Shown one piece after another: positions 57,678-64,000 of a stretch of 64,000 nt of DNA. Made by a program: the position numbers and the translations under genes. A model generated the notes under the pieces. That model saw nothing but the letters and a program-made list of their open reading frames with translations, was not told the DNA's origin and searched no databases. The stretch's first letter is position 1; each line of letters starts with the position of its first letter. This DNA comes from Flavonifractor hominis (GTDB taxonomy: Bacteria; Bacillota; Clostridia; Oscillospirales; Oscillospiraceae): contig NZ_JBBMFT010000006.1 in the NCBI RefSeq assembly GCF_040095835.1, positions 62,001 through 126,000 of the forward strand, written 5' to 3'.

Positions 57678-58054
57678 GATGATTCCTCTCCATACAAAAG
57701 GTTGAGGGTCTCAGTGAGCTCGGCCAGAGTGACACCGCCGGTCCGGGCGATATCCACGGCCTGAGACAGATGTTCCTCGGCACGGCGCAGGGTCTCCTCG
57801 TGGACAAGCTCCAGGTTGCGGGGAGCGACAAAGCACCCCTTTCCCGGTACGGTGGTGATAAAACCCTCCCGCTCCAATTCTTCGTAGGCCCGCTTGGTAG
57901 TGATGACGGAAATGCGCAGATCCCTGGCCAGCAGGCGCATGGAGGGCAGGGCCTCGCCCTCCTTAAGTTCGCCCCGGAGGATAAACCCTTTCATCTGCTG
58001 GGTAATCTGATCGTAGATCGGCACTCCGCCGGAGTTTCGTATGATAATATCCAT
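57674..58054 (-). CDS. GntR family regulator, YtrA subfamily
   Basis: Transcriptional repressor of 126 aa: winged-helix domain (PIYDQITQQMKGFILRGEL; LPSMRLLARDLRISVITTKR; ELEREGFI) with only a short C-terminal dimerisation tail, the YtrA type. The ATG at 58054 begins M-D-I-I-I-R. It heads the ABC operon and should bind the 10-bp-arm palindrome at 58075-58101 overlapping its own promoter. Confidence 0.93.
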   Translation of the reverse strand: MDIIIRNSGGVPIYDQITQQMKGFILRGELKEGEALPSMRLLARDLRISVITTKRAYEELEREGFITTVPGKGCFVAPRNLELVHEETLRRAEEHLSQAVDIARTGGVTLAELTETLNLLYGEESS

Positions 58055-58074
58055 GGTGCACCCTCTTGCTGTCA

Positions 58075-58127
58075 TACTGTATATACTTGACATATACAGT
58101 AATAACACATAGTACGGGTCATGTCAA
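58075..58127 (-). promoter_or_regulatory. Promoter and palindromic operator of the GntR-ABC operon
   Basis: Minus strand -35 TTGACA (58122-58127), 17-bp spacer, -10 TATTAC (58099-58104). A perfect inverted repeat TACTGTATAT-N7-ATATACAGTA (58075-58101) begins in the -10 and covers the transcript start, the position of a repressor site. Confidence 0.85.
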
Positions 58128-58145
58128 GTCGTATGTGCAAAATAC

Positions 58146-58174
58146 TTGTGATTTTTCTCATGCGGCGCTATCAT
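58146..58174 (+). promoter_or_regulatory. Promoter of the racemase-like gene
   Basis: -35 TTGTGA (58146-58151), 17-bp spacer, -10 TATCAT (58169-58174). Confidence 0.6.
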
Positions 58175-58212
58175 AAAACAAATTGTAAAGACACAAAGGA
58201 GGAACTAAAGCC

Positions 58213-59286
58213 ATGTATGCTCCTGTATTGGAGATCGATACCCATAAGATTACGGAAAATGCCCGCCGACTGAAAACGATGTGCGATGCCCGTGGGATTG
58301 AGATCGCTTTTGTAACCAAGGGGTTCTGTGCCCGTCCGGCTGTTATTCGGGCGGCCAAGGCGGGAGGACTTACCCACTTTGCCGACAGCCGGATGCAGAA
58401 CATCATTGCGGCAAAGCAGGCCGATCCGGAGCTGCACTATCTGCTCATCCGAATCCCGGCCCTGGATGAAGTGGAGGAGGTGGTCCGCTGGACGGATTGG
58501 AGTATGGAGAGCCAGATCGAGACCATTTGTGCCATCTCTGACGAGGCCCTGCGGCAGGGCAAAGTTCATCCGATTATTTTGATGCTGGATGTGGGCGACC
58601 TGAGGGAAGGCGTCTTTGGCCGGGAACAACTGGACGAGATCGCGCCCCAGATCCTGGCCTGTCCGGGGGTGGAGCTGGTGGGCCTGGGTACCAATGTGGG
58701 CTGTTACGGCAGTGTGCTGCCCTCACCGGAAAACATGGGCAGCCTAGTAAAGGCGCGGGATTACCTCAATGCCGCTTACGGCTTCCATATCCGCACCCTC
58801 TCTGCCGGCGGCACCTGTGTACTCAAGCTGCTGGAGAACGGAACGCTGCCTGATGGGATCAACCAGCTGCGGGTAGGGGAGGCTGTCCTTTATGGAGAAG
58901 ATTCCACGGGTAATCGCCTTCTGGACGACTTCCATCAGGATGCTTTCCGCCTGTCCGCGCAGGTAGTGGAGCTGCGGCGCAAGCCCTCTGTCCCAGTGGG
59001 CGAGCGGGGCAGGGACTGCAGCGGCAATGTGCAGGAGTATCCCGACCGAGGGGTGCGGCTGCGGGCCATTTGTGCGCTGGGGAAGCAGGATGTGGACTGG
59101 ACTGCCCTTACGCCCATGCTGCCGGGGGCGTATCTCATCGGAGCCAGCAGCGATCACCTGATCGTGGAGGTGGAGGAGTGCGGCGGAGCGGTGCGGCCGG
59201 GGGACCGGCTGTGGTTCCGCTGCGGGTATATGGCAGCGCTTCATGCCACCACTTCCGCCTATATCGAAGTGCGGGAGCTGGAGTAA
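58213..59286 (+). CDS. Alanine/ornithine racemase-like PLP enzyme
   Basis: Fold III PLP enzyme of 357 aa. The PLP lysine lies in AFVTKGFCARPA near residue 37; LGTNVGCYGSVLPSPENM and LSAGGTCVLKLL match the ornithine racemase (Orr)/YhfX branch of the alanine racemase superfamily. GRDCSGNVQEYPDRGVR near residue 260 replaces part of the second domain of classical Alr. It likely interconverts D- and L-forms of ornithine or another amino acid. AAAGGAGG precedes the ATG. Monocistronic. Confidence 0.87.
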   Translation: MYAPVLEIDTHKITENARRLKTMCDARGIEIAFVTKGFCARPAVIRAAKAGGLTHFADSRMQNIIAAKQADPELHYLLIRIPALDEVEEVVRWTDWSMESQIETICAISDEALRQGKVHPIILMLDVGDLREGVFGREQLDEIAPQILACPGVELVGLGTNVGCYGSVLPSPENMGSLVKARDYLNAAYGFHIRTLSAGGTCVLKLLENGTLPDGINQLRVGEAVLYGEDSTGNRLLDDFHQDAFRLSAQVVELRRKPSVPVGERGRDCSGNVQEYPDRGVRLRAICALGKQDVDWTALTPMLPGAYLIGASSDHLIVEVEECGGAVRPGDRLWFRCGYMAALHATTSAYIEVRELE

Positions 59287-59291
59287 ACAGA

Positions 59292-59330
59292 ACCGGGCCT
59301 GGGGCGTTCGCCCCGGGCCCGGTATTCTTT
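59292..59330. terminator. Bidirectional terminator between the racemase and MATE genes
   Basis: A 15-bp stem ACCGGGCCTGGGGCG/CGCCCCGGGCCCGGT with a 2-nt loop (effectively TTCG-like), followed by ATTCTTTT on the plus strand. Confidence 0.85.
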
Positions 59331-60650
59331 TCACGATTTGCTTGCAACGGCCTGCGCAGGAAGCGCCCTGTTCTGGCGGTACAGGACCAGACTAAGCAGC
59401 AGAGCCAGCCCTTCCGTGGCAGGGAAAGCCAGCCACACCCCTATTTGCCCAAAGAGCAGGGCGAAGAGCAGCACGACCAGTACGATGCCGATCCCGCCTC
59501 GGAACAGAGAGAGGAGAAAGCAGGCGCGGGCCCGCTCGGTAGCGCCGAAAAGGGCGGCGGTGATGAGGTTGAGCCCCGCCAGCGGGAACCCGAGAAAATA
59601 GAGGCGGAGACCCGTTTCGGCCATCTGCTGGAGCTGGAGCCCGCCGTCTGCATTGAACAGAGCGGTGAGGCCAGGTGCGGCCACCAGGGCCAGTATCGCC
59701 AGGACACAGCCGGAAAAGCCGGCTGTACCCAACGCCAGGCGGGAGAGAAGATGCACCTGCTGCTGCTCCCCCCGGCCATAGGCCTGGCTGAGCAATGGCT
59801 GGCAGCCCTGGGAGATGCCGGTGAACAGAGCCAGTGCCATCAGGGCCAGATTGGCCACAATGCCGTAGGCAGCCACGCCGATGGTGCCGGACAGATGCAT
59901 CATCAGCAGGTTATAGACCACCAGTACCACCCCGGAGGAGCACTCGTTGATAAAGGCGGCGCTCCCCAGACCGGCCAGGTCGGCCAGCGCAGCGGGGCGG
60001 GGGGTGCAGGGGCACAGGCGAAAGCGGTTACGCCCGGTGAGAATGTGCAGACTGGAGAGGGTCAGGCCGATGACGGGGGCCACCCCGGTGGCCAGCGCTG
60101 CGCCGAAGATCCCCAGATTCAGGGGATAGAGGAACACATAGTCCAGCACGATGTTGGCCAGGCTGCCGGTGAGCATGGCGGCCATGGCCAGCTTGGGGTT
60201 GCCGTCGTTACGCACGAAGGCGATGAGGATATGGTTCAGAATGAAGCAGGGGGCAAAGAGCATCGCCGTGCGCAGATAGACGGTACACATGGGCAGGGTG
60301 GCCCCTTCTGCCCCCAGCATTCCGGCCAAGGGACCGGCCAGCAGCAGGCCAATCAGGGCCAGCGCCAGCCCCAACAGCGCCCCGCAGCCCACCGCCCGGG
60401 TGAAAGCCCGGTTGGCACGTGCCTCATCCCCCTGGAAGCGGCAGATGGAGTAACGGGTGGCACCACCGATGCCCAGCAGCATGCCCAGCCCATTGATCAG
60501 TCCGAAAACCGAGATGGCCAGATTGAGGGCGGCCAGTCCGTCGGTTCCCAGCCGGTTGGCCACAAAAAAGGTGTCGGCCAGAATGTAGCCCGAAAGACCG
60601 AGCGCGCCCAGTATATTGAGACTCACATATTTGAAAAAGGTCCGCTGCAT
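59331..60650 (-). CDS. MATE family efflux transporter
   Basis: Multidrug/toxic-compound exporter of 439 aa with 12 helices in two repeats. The start of the first repeat, SLNILGALGLSGYILADTFF, and LGIGGATRYSICRFQ are typical of MepA/DinF-like clostridial MATEs. I start at 60650 (GGGAGG upstream). Expression is preceded by a roughly 145-nt leader with an aptamer-like structure and terminator; MATE genes with such leaders in Clostridia are often guanidine-controlled. Confidence 0.92.
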   Translation of the reverse strand: MQRTFFKYVSLNILGALGLSGYILADTFFVANRLGTDGLAALNLAISVFGLINGLGMLLGIGGATRYSICRFQGDEARANRAFTRAVGCGALLGLALALIGLLLAGPLAGMLGAEGATLPMCTVYLRTAMLFAPCFILNHILIAFVRNDGNPKLAMAAMLTGSLANIVLDYVFLYPLNLGIFGAALATGVAPVIGLTLSSLHILTGRNRFRLCPCTPRPAALADLAGLGSAAFINECSSGVVLVVYNLLMMHLSGTIGVAAYGIVANLALMALALFTGISQGCQPLLSQAYGRGEQQQVHLLSRLALGTAGFSGCVLAILALVAAPGLTALFNADGGLQLQQMAETGLRLYFLGFPLAGLNLITAALFGATERARACFLLSLFRGGIGIVLVVLLFALLFGQIGVWLAFPATEGLALLLSLVLYRQNRALPAQAVASKS

Positions 60651-60683
60651 AGTGCTTCCTCCCGCTGTGGTAATTGCTCCAAG

Positions 60684-60741
60684 AAAAAACGTGCCCAAAT
60701 ATATTCCTTCTAAGACCTACGGAATATATTCAGGCACGTTT
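60684..60741 (-). terminator. Leader terminator upstream of the MATE gene
   Basis: Minus strand: a long stem AACGTGCC-TG-AATATATTCC/GGAATATATT-TG-GGCACGTT (two G-U pairs in the middle) with a 13-nt loop, followed by a U run, about 34 nt before the MATE ATG. Confidence 0.88.
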
Positions 60742-60794
60742 ACAACATCTATCCGGTGATAGACGGTAAGCCCAAAGGGCATTCACTTGTCGTA
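60741..60794 (-). promoter_or_regulatory. Candidate guanidine-IV (mepA-type) riboswitch aptamer
   Basis: The predicted transcript starts at about 60794, exactly at a 7-bp stem UACGACA/UGUUGUA (60788-60794, 60741-60747). It encloses two hairpins, GCCC-UUU-GGGC (60770-60780) and UCUAUC-ACCG-GAUAGA (60748-60763), joined by UUACCG-type linker sequence. A compact multi-helix leader plus terminator before a MATE gene in a Clostridia genome is the setting of the mepA/guanidine-IV motif. The class assignment comes from context and memory, not a covariance search. Confidence 0.55.
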
Positions 60795-60800
60795 TTTCAT

Positions 60801-60829
60801 ACGATAACAGAACTGTGCGCCGATGTCAA
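60801..60829 (-). promoter_or_regulatory. Promoter of the MATE gene
   Basis: -35 TTGACA (60824-60829) overlapping the gatB stop codon, 17-bp spacer, -10 TATCGT (60801-60806). Confidence 0.78.
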
Positions 60830-62253
60830 CCCCCTGTGCCCAGCCGTTCCCGCAGGATCTGGTTCACCACCGCCGGAGCGGCCTGGCCCTTCAGCTGGCG
60901 CATGACCTGACCCACCAGGAAGCCGAAGGCTTTTTCCTTACCGGCTTTGAAGTCTGCCACAGATTTTTCGTTGGCGGAGAGCACCTGATCCACCACCGAC
61001 TGCACCAGTCCGGCGTCGGATACCTGTTCCAGTCCGTGCTCCTTTACATAGGCATCCACGTCGCCGTTGGTCTCGAACACCGCCTCAAAGACCTTGACGG
61101 CGGTGTTGCGGTTGAGTTTGCCCTCCTTTACCAGGGCGATGAGCCGGGCCAGGGTGGCGGGGGTCAGGGCCATGTCCTTGGCCTCTATGCTGTGGGCGGA
61201 CAGTTGGCCCAGTACCTCGCCCATAATCCAGTTGGCTCCCTGTTTGGGGTCGGTACCCAAGTCTACCAGAGCCTCGAAGAAATCCGCCAGTGCTTTTTGG
61301 GAGGTGATCATCTGTGCGTCATAGGCCGGCAGACCCCAGTCCCCCTGGTAGCGAGCCCGCTTGACCTCTGCCAGCTCGGGGAGGGAGGCTTTCAGATGGT
61401 CCAAGTACGCCTCGCTCAGCTCCACCGGAGGCAGGTCAGGGTCGGGGAAGTAGCGGTAGTCCTGGGCGTTCTCCTTGGAGCGCATAGCGTAGGTGGCGTC
61501 CTTGTTTTCGTCCCACCGGCGGGTCTCCTGGATCACCCGCTTGCCCTCCTCCAGCCGTTCGATCTGCCGCTTGGCCTCGTAGACGATGGCCCGGGAGATG
61601 GCCTTGAAGGAGTTCAGGTTCTTCATCTCGGTGCGGGTGCCGAACTCGGTGGAGCCCGCCGGGCGCACCGACAGGTTCACGTCGCACCGCAGGGAGCCCT
61701 CCTGCATCTTGCAGTCCGACACGCCCAGATATTGCAGGGTCTCCTTCAGTTTCTCCAGGTAGGCGATGACCTCCTCGGCAGAGCGGAAGTCGGGCTCGGT
61801 GACGATCTCGATGAGGGGCACGCCGCAGCGGTTGTAGTCCGCCATGGTCTGATCCAGCCAGGGGTCGTGGACCAGCTTGCCCGCGTCCTCCTCCATATGC
61901 AGCTCATGGATGCGGATGGTCTTGCCGCCGCCGATGTCCACCGCCCCGTCCCGGGCAATGGGGAGGTAGAGCTGGGAGATCTGATAGGCCTTGGGCAGGT
62001 CGGGGTAGAAGTAGTTCTTCCGGTCAAACCGGCTGACGGGCGTAATGCTACAGTTGAGGGCCAGACCAGCCGTGGCCGCCAGCTCCACCACCTTCTCATT
62101 GAGTACCGGCAGGGTGCCGGGCATGCCCATGCACACCGGGCAGCAGTGGGTGTTGGGGGCACCCCCAAATTCGGTGGTGCAGGAGCAGAAGATCTTGGTT
62201 TTGGTGGCCAGCTCCACGTGGGTCTCCAGGCCGATGACAGTTTCCCAGGTCAT
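60826..62253 (-). CDS. gatB: Asp-tRNA(Asn)/Glu-tRNA(Gln) amidotransferase subunit B
   Basis: tRNA-binding kinase subunit of 475 aa. The N-terminal cradle has ETVIGLETHVELATKTKIFC and cysteines of the zinc site (CSCTTEFGGAPNTHCCPVC). GMPGTLPVLNEK and LRCDVNLSVRP are family-specific. The C-terminal YqeY-like tail spans about 330-475. It phosphorylates the mischarged Glu/Asp-tRNA for amidation by GatA. ATG overlaps the gatA stop (ATGA). Confidence 0.96.
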   Translation of the reverse strand: MTWETVIGLETHVELATKTKIFCSCTTEFGGAPNTHCCPVCMGMPGTLPVLNEKVVELAATAGLALNCSITPVSRFDRKNYFYPDLPKAYQISQLYLPIARDGAVDIGGGKTIRIHELHMEEDAGKLVHDPWLDQTMADYNRCGVPLIEIVTEPDFRSAEEVIAYLEKLKETLQYLGVSDCKMQEGSLRCDVNLSVRPAGSTEFGTRTEMKNLNSFKAISRAIVYEAKRQIERLEEGKRVIQETRRWDENKDATYAMRSKENAQDYRYFPDPDLPPVELSEAYLDHLKASLPELAEVKRARYQGDWGLPAYDAQMITSQKALADFFEALVDLGTDPKQGANWIMGEVLGQLSAHSIEAKDMALTPATLARLIALVKEGKLNRNTAVKVFEAVFETNGDVDAYVKEHGLEQVSDAGLVQSVVDQVLSANEKSVADFKAGKEKAFGFLVGQVMRQLKGQAAPAVVNQILRERLGTGG

Positions 62254-63692
62254 TGCTCGTCCCCTCCTTTCGGGGCCTGACGGTGATAGTTCGTGTCCAG
62301 CTGGAAGCCATAGGCGGCGTTGAGCACGGTGGCATCTCCCAGAGCGGGACCGATGAGCTGGGCCCCGATGGGCATTCCTTTGGAATCGAAGCCGCAGGGC
62401 ATGGACAGACCGGGCAGGCCTGCCAGGTTCACTGATACGGTATAAATGTCGCTGAGGTACATTTTCAGCGGGTCGCTGAGGCTTTCTCCAAGCTTGGGGG
62501 CGGTGGTGGGTGCTACCGGGGTGAGCAGCAGATCGTACTGCTCAAAAGCCTTATCAAAGGCGGCCTTGATCACCGCCTTGGTCTGGAGGGCCTTTTTATA
62601 GTAGGCGTCGTAGTAGCCGGAGGACAGCACGAAGGTGCCCAGCAGGATGCGCCGCTTCACTTCGGTGCCGAAGCCCTGGGTGCGGGTCTTGGTGTACAGC
62701 TCCCCCAGGTCCTCGTAGCCTTCGGCCCGCCAGCCGTACTTCACCCCGTCAAACCGGGACAGGTTGGAACTGGCCTCGGCACAGGCGATGATATAGTAGG
62801 CGGGCACCACGTACTCCATGACGGGGAGCGAGAACTCTTCCACCTTAGCCCCCCGGGCCTTCAGTACGTCGGCGGCGGCCAGCACAGCGGCACGAACCTC
62901 GTTGTCCAGACCCTCGCCGAAGCAGTCGGCGGGCAGGCCGATCTTCTTGCCCCGCAGATCGCCGGTGAGGGAGGCCAGCAGGCCCCCGGCAGGGGCGTCC
63001 AGGCTGGTGGAATCCCTGGGGTCCTTCCCCATCATCACGTCCAGCACCGCCGCGCAGTCGGCTGCAGAGCGGGCGATGGGACCCATCTGGTCCAGGGAGG
63101 AGGCGTAGGCGATAAGGCCGTACCGGGACACAGTGCCGTAGGTGGGCTTCATGCCGGTAACCCCGCAGTAGGCGGCAGGCTGGCGGATAGAGCCGCCGGT
63201 GTCTGAGCCGATGGCGTACCACACCTCACCGGCCGCCACCGCCGCCGCCGCACCGCCGGAGGAGCCCCCGGCGGCCCGGGTCAGATCCCAGGGGTTTCTC
63301 ACCGGGCCAAAGCAGGAGGTTTCGGAGGTGGAACCCATGGCGAATTCATCCATGTTCAGCTTGCCAAGGCTCACCGCTCCGGCGGCACTCAGCCGCTCCA
63401 CCACCGTGGCGTCGTAGCAGGGGGTGAAGTCCCCCAGAATCTTGGAGGCGCAGGTGGTGCGCACCCCCTTGGTGCAGATGTTGTCCTTGTAGGCCATGGG
63501 TACCCCCGCCAGCGGGGAGGCGGACAGCTCTGCTGCCGGAAAGACAGGTCCGCCCATGGTGATAAAAGCGTTGTTGCCCGGCTGGGCGGCGGCGATCCGG
63601 CCCAAAGCGGCCTCCATCGCCTGCTGCTGGGTCACTTGGCCGGAGCGGAGTTTTTCCCCCAGCTCCAGGGCAGTCAGTTCATACAGTTCCAT
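62250..63692 (-). CDS. gatA: Asp-tRNA(Asn)/Glu-tRNA(Gln) amidotransferase subunit A
   Basis: Amidase subunit of 480 aa that releases ammonia from glutamine. The Ser-cisSer-Lys triad is intact: Lys in VPMAYKDNICTKG, Ser residues in RAAGGSSGGAAAAV and GSDTGGSIRQPA. The signature region reads AAGGSSGGAAAAVAAGE. It is in the standard gatC-gatA-gatB order, 9 bp after gatC. Confidence 0.97.
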   Translation of the reverse strand: MELYELTALELGEKLRSGQVTQQQAMEAALGRIAAAQPGNNAFITMGGPVFPAAELSASPLAGVPMAYKDNICTKGVRTTCASKILGDFTPCYDATVVERLSAAGAVSLGKLNMDEFAMGSTSETSCFGPVRNPWDLTRAAGGSSGGAAAAVAAGEVWYAIGSDTGGSIRQPAAYCGVTGMKPTYGTVSRYGLIAYASSLDQMGPIARSAADCAAVLDVMMGKDPRDSTSLDAPAGGLLASLTGDLRGKKIGLPADCFGEGLDNEVRAAVLAAADVLKARGAKVEEFSLPVMEYVVPAYYIIACAEASSNLSRFDGVKYGWRAEGYEDLGELYTKTRTQGFGTEVKRRILLGTFVLSSGYYDAYYKKALQTKAVIKAAFDKAFEQYDLLLTPVAPTTAPKLGESLSDPLKMYLSDIYTVSVNLAGLPGLSMPCGFDSKGMPIGAQLIGPALGDATVLNAAYGFQLDTNYHRQAPKGGDEQ

Positions 63693-63701
63693 TTTCTCAC
63701 C

Positions 63702-63989
63702 TCACTCCACCGTCTTTGGTACCAGGAAGGCCCCGTCCTTTACTGCCGGGCCGTTGGCCAACAGCTCCTCCCGGTCTCCGGAGGGTACCACCTCATCCGG
63801 CCGGGTCACATTTTTCAGAGGGAAGATGTGACTCATTGGCTCCACGGCGGAGGTGTCCAGGCCGCTGAGCACATCCATATAAGCCACGATGCCCTCCAGC
63901 TGGGCGGCCATGGCGGCCTTTTCCTCCTGGGGCAGCTGGAGGCGGGAGAGCACGGAGATATAGTCCACCATTTCTTCGGTAATCTTCAT
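63702..63989 (-). CDS. gatC: Asp-tRNA(Asn)/Glu-tRNA(Gln) amidotransferase subunit C
   Basis: Small belt subunit of 95 aa, complete, that stabilises GatA-GatB. Typical sequence: ITEEMVDYISVLSRLQLPQE and VLSGLDTSAVEPMSHIF. The ATG is at 63989, only 11 bp from the window edge, so the promoter and ribosome site of the gatCAB operon are not visible. Confidence 0.95.
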   Translation of the reverse strand: MKITEEMVDYISVLSRLQLPQEEKAAMAAQLEGIVAYMDVLSGLDTSAVEPMSHIFPLKNVTRPDEVVPSGDREELLANGPAVKDGAFLVPKTVE

Positions 63990-64000
63990 AGCAGTAACAG

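Overview
The window is a chromosomal segment of a GC-rich, low-redundancy Firmicute. The gene set suggests an anaerobic gut Clostridia member of the Oscillospirales (Flavonifractor/Intestinimonas/Lawsonibacter-like). It has NADH-linked [FeFe] hydrogenase, indolepyruvate:ferredoxin oxidoreductase, GatCAB, YgfK/SsnA purine-catabolism genes, SLH and lipobox surface proteins, and AGGAGG-type ribosome sites. The genus is an inference. No tRNA, rRNA, IS element, phage gene or CRISPR array was seen.

Layout. 1-4.4 kb: end of a sensor histidine kinase, then a DUF4358 lipoprotein, an MBOAT acyltransferase and a DHHW protein (surface polymer O-acylation). 4.4-11.2 kb: a purine block with ygfK and ssnA on the minus strand, a divergent YheO-type regulator, and an NCS2 purine permease. 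11.3-15.1 kb: secG, rnr and a family 3 glycoside hydrolase. 15.1-18.3 kb: an SLH-anchored metallophosphatase-like protein and a lipoprotein. 18.3-22.9 kb: small regulatory/membrane modules (Xre, LytTR-DUF3021, tandem small membrane proteins) and an APC permease. 23-24.4 kb: asnS. 24.4-31.1 kb: a complete phosphate regulon, pstS-pstC-pstA-pstB-phoU-phoB-phoR, with Pho-box repeats. 31.2-35.0 kb: queT, galU, a PepSY protein, then rpsF-ssb-rpsR. 35.0-43.8 kb: aromatic amino acid oxidation (aminotransferase, ACT protein, arylacetate-CoA ligase, IorBA) plus a sodium symporter and an acyl-CoA synthetase. 44-45 kb: Xre-DUF3169 pair. 45.1-53.6 kb: a ten-gene [FeFe] hydrogenase block joining a catalytic NADH-linked enzyme to a sensor-like second hydrogenase with ATPase and DRTGG partners. 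53.8-56.1 kb: serC-serA. 56.2-58.1 kb: YtrA-type GntR with an ABC exporter. 58.2-60.7 kb: ornithine/alanine-racemase-like enzyme and a MATE exporter. 60.8-64 kb: gatC-gatA-gatB.

The most interesting material is in the 5' leaders. Three minus-strand genes (ssnA, iorA, the MATE exporter) have an intrinsic terminator between promoter and start codon. In the ssnA and iorA leaders an upstream segment can pair with the terminator arm, which is the layout of a riboswitch or attenuator. The MATE leader resembles the guanidine-IV (mepA) riboswitch context. The queT leader can form a pseudoknot over its ribosome site, as preQ1 riboswitches do. Two small Xre operons carry multi-copy palindromic operators of different sequence. 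Six promoters use TTGCAN rather than TTGACA as the -35 element.
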